Positions 25,126-31,513 of a DNA stretch of 31,513 nucleotides are shown here, in pieces. The stretch lies in the NCBI GenBank assembly GCA_965178525.1, contig CBCXVS010000050.1, positions 1 through 31,513 of the forward strand, in the 5' to 3' direction. How positions within the stretch are numbered: position 1 is the stretch's first letter; each line of letters begins with the position of its first letter. The stretch is from CBCXVS01 sp965178525. GTDB lineage: Bacteria > Tectomicrobia > Entotheonellia > Entotheonellales > Entotheonellaceae. The position numbers and the translations under genes are program-made. Under the pieces are notes generated by a model. It was not told the origin of the DNA. It ran no database searches and worked only from the letters and a program-made list of their open reading frames with translations.

Positions 25126-25177
25126 CCCTCACCTCCTCTGCATCAGGCCGCATCAGATATGTACCAGGCGGTATCCT

Positions 25178-25483
25178 CTATGGAACGTAACCTCTCTTGG
25201 CGGCATCATGTGCGACACTGGCAATCACGTCTTTGTGCGCCTTGACTTTGACGAAAAAGTCCTTGTGGCAGACCGGGCATTCAGCATATCCCTCACTGTC
25301 TAGACTCCCATCCGTAGGACGCCCCCCATTCTTTACGATCTTTCTAGGCACCCATTGCACGGTATCATCGATCTTATAGTCGATGAAATTTCTGATCCCA
25401 AAATACGTCTGGATCTCCATCTCGCCGCAATGCCCACACCGCGGACACGTTATCACCGTCCACAACATGTTATAGGAACTCAT
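25178..25483 (-). CDS. CpXC-like zinc-ribbon protein
   Basis: This 101-residue protein has two Cys pairs, CPRCGHCG near the N-terminus and CPVC near residue 74, which form a probable zinc ribbon around the segment IQTYFGIRNFIDYKIDDTVQW. Its ATG overlaps the TGA of the upstream PIN-like gene as ATGA, so the two should be translationally coupled. In that setting it could be an immunity protein, antitoxin or regulator of the PIN-like protein (inference). GAGGAA stands about ten bases before the start. I do not recognise a named family beyond the CxxC pattern. Confidence 0.7.
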   Translation of the reverse strand: MSSYNMLWTVITCPRCGHCGEMEIQTYFGIRNFIDYKIDDTVQWVPRKIVKNGGRPTDGSLDSEGYAECPVCHKDFFVKVKAHKDVIASVAHDAAKRGYVP

Positions 25484-25896
25484 AGAAGACGGTTCCTCAG
25501 GTTACGAATCGGTATGGCGGGAAATCTCGTGGGCGATTGTAGCGTCAGTGCGATCAACCGGACCAGCCGGCTGTTCGCTGTGACCGCTTCGAACCCAGTG
25601 GCTCTGGCAAACGCGGCCAGAGCGGCATCTCCTCGCCCCTGTTGTTCCACAATCGTCCTAAACACCTGCTGAAAGTCAGGAAGATCGGCAATGCGGCCAG
25701 CATACGGGCCACCGAATACCTCAATACCCTGTTGTCTCAAGAATGTCAAACGGGCATGGCGCTGTATGTTCGTTATCCCATTGAAAAACGCAAATTCCCG
25801 CAGTTGATTGGGTGTAATCAAGGTCTCGCCGGCTTGAATTTCTGCCAGGGCAATACGGCCAAGCGGCATGGCACGACGTTCTGCCGCTGCAACCAA
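25480..25896 (-). CDS. PIN-like ribonuclease-fold protein, start uncertain
   Basis: The C-terminal half (GRGDAALAAFARATGFEAVTANSRLVRLI) looks like the closing PIN-domain motif with its catalytic Asp. The N-terminus, read seven codons upstream of the listed TTG, gives FVDNDVLVAAAE, the usual opening acidic motif. That upstream part would start at an ATA codon (25915-25917) behind GGGAGGAAT, suggesting an ATG changed to ATA, or rare ATA initiation. A TGA closes the frame not far above. Middle segments AEIQAGETLITPNQLREF and FLRQQGIEVFGG resemble C-terminal toxin modules. It is probably an RNase toxin with the coupled zinc-ribbon gene as partner. The region is AT-richer than its surroundings. 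Confidence 0.6.
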   Translation of the reverse strand: MVAAAERRAMPLGRIALAEIQAGETLITPNQLREFAFFNGITNIQRHARLTFLRQQGIEVFGGPYAGRIADLPDFQQVFRTIVEQQGRGDAALAAFARATGFEAVTANSRLVRLIALTLQSPTRFPAIPIRNLRNRLL

Positions 25897-26114
25897 GACA
25901 TCATTGTCGACAAATATTGGATTCCTCCCGCTCTCTACGGCGTCCAGAATACCATCTCACCTTCTGATGACGTTGCAAGTGTCGTCTGCCCTAGTAACAC
26001 TCAGTGGAACTTCAAAAAAGTTTTTAGTATATGCGGACAGCAGCTTGCGTCGGAGGCAGAAGCTGCGGGAGCAGGGGACGTTGCCAGAGGCCTGCGGGCC
26101 GGTGGTATTGGGTT

Positions 26115-27029
26115 CTACCCCAACAATACCAATGTCATACCGCCAATCAGCAACGCCATACCCGGAATCTGCCGCCGCACTTCGTATTCCTGCCAAATCA
26201 TCAACCCGATCAGCACGGACAACACCGCCTCGATCTGACCGAGCACTTGGACGTACGCCACGAAGGTGAACGAAAACGCCCAGAACCACGCGAGACTGCC
26301 GGCCAAGCTGGTGGCGCCAAGCATGAGCATACACGGCCACAACCGGCGCACATGGGTAAATTGCGCCGGATGGCGCAGCAAGAGGTACCCGGATAACATC
26401 ACCACTTCGATGAGGGTGACGAGAAAGAGGGTCATCACCACGCCCTCGAACGTGCCGGATGGCAAATGCAGATTGGCCCGCACCAAGGCTTGAACGCACC
26501 GTTTGATCGTAAAACTGCTGAGCATGAGGGGCCCCGCGCACAAGATGGCCAAGACGCTACCTGGATCGAAATGAAACGCCTGCCGCCAGCCTTCGGGACC
26601 GGCATCCCGGCCGATGTTCATGAACACCACCCCGACACTGGATACCAGGATGCCCAGCCAGGCCAGCCAGGATGGCGCTTCCTGAAAGAACAGGACGCCG
26701 ATCACCGCGGCAAAGACGATTTCCAACTTGTGGAAGACAATGGATTGGGCAAAATTCGAACGTTGAAAGGCCATGATGAGCATGACGCCGCCAAGGAGTC
26801 GGCAACTAGCGCCGAGGACCCCGTAGAATAGACAGGCTGGCGAGATCTCGGGCATGCCGGAGCGCATGACAAAGAAGATCACGAGAGGGAAGGCCAACAG
26901 CAGCATGAAGAGAAAGCGTGACCAGCTATTCAGGGTTGGGGGAATCTTCCCAACCAGACTGCGCGCCAGGGCATTGCGCGCGGTTTGCGCACATCCTGCG
27001 GCCAATGCAATCCAAACCCACAAAGGCAT
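26115..27029 (-). CDS. EamA/DMT-superfamily transporter
   Basis: This 304-residue integral membrane protein has about ten hydrophobic helices in two related halves, as in drug/metabolite exporters of the EamA type. Examples are VWIALAAGCAQTARNAL, FLFMLLLAFPLVIFFVM, CLFYGVLGASCRLLGG, AWLGILVSSVGVVFMNI and MALLIGGMTLVLLG. The conserved end-of-half segment reads KLEIVFAAVIGVLFFQEAPSW in the first half and GQIEAVLSVLIGLMIWQEYEV in the second, with the typical Glu. The cargo is unknown. The ATG at 27029 is chosen; the frame above it is Cys/Arg/Ser-rich and is the reverse of the XRE gene. It is divergent from that gene. Confidence 0.85.
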   Translation of the reverse strand: MPLWVWIALAAGCAQTARNALARSLVGKIPPTLNSWSRFLFMLLLAFPLVIFFVMRSGMPEISPACLFYGVLGASCRLLGGVMLIMAFQRSNFAQSIVFHKLEIVFAAVIGVLFFQEAPSWLAWLGILVSSVGVVFMNIGRDAGPEGWRQAFHFDPGSVLAILCAGPLMLSSFTIKRCVQALVRANLHLPSGTFEGVVMTLFLVTLIEVVMLSGYLLLRHPAQFTHVRRLWPCMLMLGATSLAGSLAWFWAFSFTFVAYVQVLGQIEAVLSVLIGLMIWQEYEVRRQIPGMALLIGGMTLVLLG

Positions 27030-27153
27030 CGTCTCACTCACGTGTTCAGTTTTAGCAAGCCGCGTGCAGCACGCCAGGGGGAAGGCGCTGGGATCAGCTC
27101 CAAACGCCCCTGGCAAGAGCCCAAGAGGTACTGTCATGACCAAGGTGTGAGAC

Positions 27154-27426
27154 TTGCATGAGAAGTGGATGCAGGACCCGGAGTACCGCGAAGCCGACGA
27201 GCACATGGCGTCGGAGTTTGACCTCGCCCGTGCCATGATTGAAGGCCGTACGCAAGCGGACTTAACGCAGGGGCGGCTTGCCGAGCGGATGCAGACGACG
27301 CAGTCCATGATTGCCCGACTTGAAGAGGGGTATGTGCGGCCGTCAACCCGCACGCTCGAACGTTATGCCCACGCCACGGGTACCCGGCTGAACATCAGCT
27401 TTGAGCCCGTATCTGCGACCGAGTGA
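27154..27426 (+). CDS. XRE-family antitoxin-like HTH protein, 5' end disrupted
   Basis: This 90-residue protein resembles HigA-type antitoxins: LHEKWMQDPEYREADEH, then a HTH (DLTQGRLAERMQTTQSMIARLEEGYVRPS) and TLERYAHATGTRLNISFEP. The listed start is a TTG at 27154 with AAGGTG six bases before. A better-looking start, ATG at 27136 behind AGAGGT, reads MTKV-TGA-DLHEKW, so an in-frame TGA (27148-27150) blocks it; a Trp (TGG) is the probable original codon. No RelE/HigB-type toxin gene is beside it, so it is an orphan. Its DNA-binding part is intact. Confidence 0.75.
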   Translation: MHEKWMQDPEYREADEHMASEFDLARAMIEGRTQADLTQGRLAERMQTTQSMIARLEEGYVRPSTRTLERYAHATGTRLNISFEPVSATE

Positions 27427-27968
27427 ACGTGCCTACATGTGCCTGAAAACCCTTATCCAAAGCATCACCACCGCCGTTTGGGATCATTCGCTTTATTGAA
27501 CACATCGGCAATGAAATTAAAACTCACCAACTAGGCGGTATCATAATGCACGGATATGACGATTGAAAGGAAAAAAGATGGAGAAAGAGGCATATCCGCG
27601 AAGGGCGCGAAGGGGCGCGAAGGACAAAGAAGACGGGGGTTGCCGCCGGCATGACAGGGCGGCGAATCGGTCTCGATGTGGGGCAAGAATCCGGTCACGT
27701 GTGACCTAGACAACGCGGCTATATGGGTCGGATGGGACCTATCTCATGACGCCCATAACCTCGGAATGATTGGACTGACAAGCGTTATAAGTTCTGGCAT
27801 GTATTTTGTTATATAAGTGCCCGAACAGAATTAAATTCATATCTTTCCTCTGGAAAAACGATGTAGCTAATCTTGTCCAGGTACTTACATGGCGCCCGTT
27901 GGCGTTGCCGAAGCATCAGGTGGCATGGCGTATGCGGTGGTACGCTTCCTCTTCAAGAAGGACGGGGC
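27427..27968. other. 542-base region without a convincing gene
   Basis: Several small features are visible. At 27597-27630 a CGCGAAGGG-type unit is repeated three times. At 27693-27706 GGTCAC-GT-GTGACC is an inverted repeat. At 27842-27879 lies the second copy of the dispersed 38-base repeat. An AT-rich stretch from about 27765 to 27840 may hold a promoter. Short reading frames here are not supported. Confidence 0.6.
27842..27879. repeat. Dispersed 38-base repeat, copy 2
   Basis: This matches 12578-12615 (34 of 38 identical, with the first 23 identical). On the minus strand both copies can be read in the same frame with the residues ISxIVFPEER, so this could be a fragment of a lost coding sequence as well as a non-coding element. 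Confidence 0.8.
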
Positions 27969-28604
27969 ATGATTGATGCAGCCTTACACATTATCAAACG
28001 GTACAGACAACTGTTGACGCTGAGCCATGAGACGTGCGAGCACCGCTTTACCGAACTGATCGACCCCATGTATCGCGATGCACAGTCCGTCTTTCAGGAC
28101 TATACGGCACTCCACCTCGACCTCATCGTGCAACTCTTTACGCAGCAGGATGTATGTGAGGTAATTACATGGATAGAAACGCGGCGCCTGGACTTTCTTC
28201 CCCTCTGCACGCAGATGCGTGCGCTCACACTGGCATGCGATATGGGCGCACCGAATGGCAACGATGCCCTCGGGAAATTTCATCATGGTATGATAAGTCT
28301 TATACGGGGATGTGCGGCCTTTGTCGACGAGCAGGACGTGCCCCGCGAAGCCTATGGCTACAGCGGCCCTACGGTGCTGCACCAGTTGTATACGACATCG
28401 CAAGCGCCGTTGCCGCTGCACCGCGGTGTGTATGTCGATACCGCCAAGAAGCACTTTCAAGCGCTTGAGCACGCTTGGGAAGATGCGGTCGAAGGCTATG
28501 CTGCGATCAAATATCACTATCAGGCGAGTCAGAAGCGTATGGCGGGTTGCAAATCCGCGGTAACAAACTCTGTCAATCATGGCGGTGCGCAGCGCGAAGG
28601 CTGA
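27969..28604 (+). CDS. Hypothetical helical protein
   Basis: This 211-residue soluble protein is mostly helical (MIDAALHIIKRYRQLLTLSHETCEHRFTELIDPMYRDA ... TAKKHFQALEHAWEDAVEGYAAIKYHY). It has no signal peptide, membrane segment or motif I recognise. The composition is natural and the codon use differs from that of the shadow frames. AAGGACGGGGC stands before the ATG at 27969; 32 codons upstream in frame are Arg-rich and excluded. It is convergent with the DUF488 gene and followed closely by a 12-bp inverted repeat. The region is less GC-rich than the metabolic genes, which may mark accessory DNA (inference). Confidence 0.65.
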   Translation: MIDAALHIIKRYRQLLTLSHETCEHRFTELIDPMYRDAQSVFQDYTALHLDLIVQLFTQQDVCEVITWIETRRLDFLPLCTQMRALTLACDMGAPNGNDALGKFHHGMISLIRGCAAFVDEQDVPREAYGYSGPTVLHQLYTTSQAPLPLHRGVYVDTAKKHFQALEHAWEDAVEGYAAIKYHYQASQKRMAGCKSAVTNSVNHGGAQREG

Positions 28605-28613
28605 GACGCAAGC

Positions 28614-28683
28614 GTGAGGAGCCGCCGCATAGAAGGATTGCGTCAAGAAGTCAAAGGGTTGGTGGGAAAGAGCGGCTCCTCAC
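28614..28683. repeat. Perfect 12-bp inverted repeat with 46-base spacer
   Basis: GTGAGGAGCCGC (28614-28625) and GCGGCTCCTCAC (28672-28683) are exact reverse complements. They start ten bases after the stop codon of the unknown gene. A ten-base T run lies further on at about 28737-28746. It may be a 3'-end structure or a small mobile-element remnant. Confidence 0.8.
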
Positions 28684-28789
28684 AAAGATAAGATGCAAAA
28701 AAAGTCGGCTTATTCCCAACGTACACGCACGACGCGTTTTTTTTTAGATCCACCCGCGTATTCTCGAATTGACCATACCATCGGCGGGA

Positions 28790-29206
28790 TCACACAATGT
28801 GCTCGATCTGATACGCGCGCTGCGCCAGGTGCTCAGCAAGCAGTTGCCGATGACAGGCGGTGGCCTGCCGCTCGGCGCACATCAGGCAAAACGGCATGGG
28901 GATATCGAGCACACGCTCAACCAGGATATCGCCTGCCCGCTGCAGCAACCGTTGATAACGTTCAGGCCAGTCCTCACAGCCCATAAAGACGTTCCCCAAT
29001 TCCGGCAGGGAGACATAGGTGATGTGGCGCTGGGCGAGCAGGCGCTGAATGCCTTTGTCAGGTGTGTTGGCTTTGGCGTATGATCCCATGCTGCTGCGGT
29101 CTGGGCGCAGGCGGACATCGACAATGCGCTCGATCCGGTGATGTTGCAAGAGGTCGAGAAAATCCTGGGGTTGCCTGCCGCCATAGCCAATGGTGTAGAT
29201 CTGCAC
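28790..29206 (-). CDS. DUF488 family protein
   Basis: This 138-residue DUF488 protein starts QIYTIGYGGRQPQDFLDLL and continues RIERIVDVRLRPDRSS. It contains the conserved ITYVSLPELGN segment and ends with the Cys/His motif LMCAERQATACHRQLLAEHL. The family is widespread and its biochemical role is unsettled; the CAE-x-CHR part suggests metal or nucleic-acid binding. The first possible start is a GTG at 29215. GAAAGG is too close to that codon but well spaced from the GTG at 29206, which also gives the usual short N-terminus. Confidence 0.85.
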   Translation of the reverse strand: MQIYTIGYGGRQPQDFLDLLQHHRIERIVDVRLRPDRSSMGSYAKANTPDKGIQRLLAQRHITYVSLPELGNVFMGCEDWPERYQRLLQRAGDILVERVLDIPMPFCLMCAERQATACHRQLLAEHLAQRAYQIEHIV

Positions 29207-29345
29207 AGAGCCCACCTTTCTTCTCGCATCACTTCTGCCTGATGACTTCCCGCCTGCTGAGACCGTCTCGCTTTCCCCGAGTCGGGATCATGGCTGACAA
29301 CGGCCATGGCGTACACGTCACGTCATGGCGTTGCCGTGCCGTAGG

Positions 29346-30868
29346 TCACCCGAGGGCGCCGGCGAAGAGTTCGCGGAGACCCGCTCGGCTTGGCGTTGCC
29401 AAATACAGCCCGCCAGTTGGGATGACCCAATCGCCCGAAAACGATAACTCTACCCGCGTGTCATGAATCGTCAGTTCGCCAAAACGCGCATTGTCTGGCG
29501 TCGCGGTCCGGCCAATGATGACATCATGACCCGCGAAGGCTGGCCGGGTTGGGGAGTTGGCCCAATTGCGCTGAAGGAATCGGAACTGGCGGTCAATCGA
29601 GGTTTGGTAACAAAGAAAGAGAAGGCCGCGTTCGGCCTCCGGCTGCTCGTCATAGAGCGGCCCAAATGGGATTCCCCGCCGCAGGATCAGGCGGGTTAGC
29701 GTGCGCCGGAAGTCCCCGATATCGGTTCCGGCGTCCCGCGGATTGATCTGCCGGATATGCGCGAGATGGGGGCATCTGAGCCCGTCAATATCACCTGGAA
29801 CGGCCGGTAAATGGACAGGCCCATGGTCGCTCGAAAGTTGTGCACTCGGCAGGGGATTGTCAAAGCGAAAATGGTTCAGCGCGTCGCGGTAAATCCCTGG
29901 CTCAGGTGCATCGGGAAACGCAACGAGTGGCGTTCCATTGGGCCATCGCCCGACGATTTTTGCGGCCATCGCCGCAGCGGTCACGGGCTGTCCTGATTGC
30001 GTTTGGGCCGTCTGCGCGGCGGTACTCATGGCTGTCCGGAACGCCTCTACGTTCTGACTCAGACGCCGAAACACCAGCATGGAACGTTGCGCATCCAGGA
30101 AGCGCCGGGCTCGGCAACGGAGCCGGCGGCGAAGCTGTCAAATGCTTGGCCTTGATATCCGAAGATGAACTGGCCCGGCCAGAGAAGGGGTTGCCCAGGT
30201 GCGGCGGCGTGGGTATCGGCTCTGGCACCGCTCGCGGGAAAGCGGCGGCGAATGAGCGGCGTGTCGGCATCGAGACGGCCACGTGGCGCCGGTTGGGAGA
30301 TGCCATCGCGAAACCCAAAATGCTCGATGTCCCCAGGGAGCAACTGTGCCGCTTCCTCATAAAGGAGGTCAACGGTCGCACCGAAGCGCGTGAGAAGCGC
30401 CGACACCCGCGTCATGAGGGCGGATTCGCGTTCGCTTGCCAGGATGAGCAAGACGTCGGGTGTCGTCTCTGGCGTGGCGCCGACGCGCCAATTCAAAACC
30501 CCATGGGGTCCAATCGGATCACGCAGAGCTGCTGCGTCGGCCGCCTGCCCCTGGGTAAAAAATGGATCGGCGACCTCCTCCGGAGCCCGGCCCAACCGGC
30601 GCACGCCCTTGGCGCTGACGGCGATAGCCATCATCACCTCCGGGTCGTCCGGCCGTTCCCCCGTCTCAAGTAGCGCTTGTCGTCGGCGGTCGCGGTGAGT
30701 CTTTGCTACCCGCATCGACGTGACCTGACCGACAAGGTCGAAGAGGATGGCGCGCGCCGGGCCAGTCTGCACCAGATCCAGTCCGATCACATATTGATGA
30801 CGGGTGCCAAAGCCCGGTGCAATATGCCCTTGTATGTCGTCAGCCTCCAACATAGGCTCGTCGTTCAT
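29346..30868 (-). pseudogene. DyP-type heme peroxidase, frameshifted in the middle
   Basis: Two overlapping frames together make one DyP-type peroxidase. The first part (30868 down to 30059) holds the family motif GFRDGISQPAPRG (G-x-x-D-G, the catalytic Asp). The second (to 29346) holds the proximal His region CPHLAHIRQINPRD and GLLFLCYQTSIDRQFRFLQRNW. At 30087-30090 the sequence reads AACGTTCCATG where MRNGSMLVFRRL would need AACGGTTCCATG. One G is therefore missing and the first frame ends MRNVPCWCFGV. Whether this is mutation or error cannot be told. DyP enzymes oxidise dyes and phenols with peroxide. The ATG overlaps the stop of the upstream gene (ATGA), so the two are coupled. Confidence 0.9.
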
Positions 30869-31419
30869 AAGGCCCCCCGATCATGCAACGACGCCCGATC
30901 GAACCGGGCGACGACATCTGCCACCCCCGCCCCGGCCAGCAGGGGTTGCGGCGCCCGTGCGCCTGTGAAAGGAACGCGGTTTGCCCAGTCGACAAGATCA
31001 CAGCGTTCCGTGCCGCTGGCGTCTAAGCGTGGGTGGGAGAAAAAACCGGCGTGATCGGGATGCTCACACAACGCGGATGCCACGCACGACAACACGGCGC
31101 GCGGCGGCGCCGCACTCGCAACCGCGCCGGCATAGATCGCAATGGTGGTTTGGCGCGCGATGGGGCCACCCGTCGTGATCGGGTCGGTCCCCAGCACACA
31201 TTGATCGAGGGTATACGCCGCGTTGCTCGGCAGCGCCAGTTCAAAGCGAAGAATCCGTTTGCGCAATCCCTGATCAGTGCCACGCACGACCCGAAGCACG
31301 TCGCCGCTGACATCCTGCCCATTAAATGACAGACCGGCAATATTCACTTCGGAAATATAAAGGCCAATGGGATCGAGAATGGTGACGGTGCGCCCGTCCA
31401 GGATCGCACTATTGACCAC
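30865..31419 (-). CDS. Unknown protein coupled to the DyP peroxidase, 5' end uncertain
   Basis: This is an open frame of 184 residues of unknown family, ending ATGA-coupled to the DyP peroxidase. It is rich in beta-type segments (ILDGRTVTILDPIGLYISEVNI; GDVLRVVRGTDQ; RFELALPSNAAYTL), with a later ASALCEHPDHAGFF segment. The first usable codon is a GTG at 31419 with no ribosome site, and an in-frame TAG lies a few codons upstream. GAGGAAC further upstream is too far away. The true start may be damaged or the gene may be longer in relatives. The coupling suggests a role with the peroxidase (inference). Confidence 0.6.
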   Translation of the reverse strand: MVNSAILDGRTVTILDPIGLYISEVNIAGLSFNGQDVSGDVLRVVRGTDQGLRKRILRFELALPSNAAYTLDQCVLGTDPITTGGPIARQTTIAIYAGAVASAAPPRAVLSCVASALCEHPDHAGFFSHPRLDASGTERCDLVDWANRVPFTGARAPQPLLAGAGVADVVARFDRASLHDRGAL

Positions 31420-31513
31420 AAATCCGAGCGAGGGTCGCTATTAGAGTTGTTCCTCAATAGCATAAGATCAGGTTCCCTAGCCCAGCCCAGATGCCCACCG
31501 AATCATCCTCAAA

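Noticed and set aside
27693..27706. GGTCAC-GT-GTGACC palindrome as an operator
   Set aside because: No adjacent gene start or second copy was seen. It is too short to separate from chance.
1..31513. Alternative genetic code (TAG/TAA as Gln, TGA as Trp/Cys)
   Set aside because: Many intact genes in the window end normally at TAA, TAG or TGA, and several interrupted genes also carry frameshifts, so general reassignment does not fit.

Overview
The window is about 31.5 kb of dense, GC-rich bacterial sequence with genes on both strands. It has no rRNA, tRNA or CRISPR array that I can recognise. The gene content is two Ros/MucR-type zinc-finger regulators, an amidohydrolase-2, a MmgE/PrpD protein, a 3-hydroxyisobutyrate-dehydrogenase-like reductase, a thiolase-like plus DUF35 pair, an NtaA-type flavin monooxygenase, a reductive-dehalogenase-like Fe-S protein, a DyP peroxidase and a secreted beta-helix protein. 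This mix resembles Candidatus Entotheonella/Tectomicrobia or a similar metabolically rich uncultured lineage. That assignment is inferred from gene content and was not tested by phylogeny.

Layout. 1-3.6 kb: a sulfotransferase, two convergent MucR paralogues (the second frameshifted), an Asp/Asn-hydroxylase-like dioxygenase and a coiled-coil membrane protein. 3.6-7.7 kb: a GNAT acetyltransferase and a large broken regulator (winged helix, cyclase-like domain, AAA ATPase, TPR). 8-12.5 kb: a molybdopterin-domain protein, MmgE/PrpD, amidohydrolase and a beta-hydroxyacid dehydrogenase. 12.6-15.4 kb: small hypothetical proteins, a DinB-like protein and a two-cluster Fe-S protein. 15.6-17.5 kb: a BtuF-like substrate-binding protein with an in-frame TGA, and a secreted RTX-repeat protein. 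17.6-21.8 kb: SDR, phosphodiesterase, then a thiolase/DUF35/metallo-beta-lactamase-fold run. 21.9-25.1 kb: a beta-helix protein with an in-frame TAA, and a flavin monooxygenase. 25.2-31.4 kb: a translationally coupled PIN-like/zinc-ribbon pair, a DMT exporter, an orphan XRE antitoxin-like gene, an unknown protein, DUF488, and a frameshifted DyP peroxidase coupled to an unknown gene.

Three things stand out. First, the BtuF-like gene has one TGA, placed so as to turn a CxxC motif into C-x-x-(TGA). It is followed at SECIS spacing by a 10-bp hairpin with an AGGUU loop, which makes it a candidate new selenoprotein. Second, several intergenic spacers carry arrays of heptanucleotide repeats, some folding into long perfect hairpins; one array begins on the A of a stop codon. 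Third, at least four other genes carry frame lesions or single stop codons, and two more have suspicious starts. This suggests either a decaying genome or local sequence error, and it is the main alternative explanation for the TGA. Intact genes here use TAA, TAG and TGA as ordinary terminators, so a wholesale alternative genetic code is unlikely.
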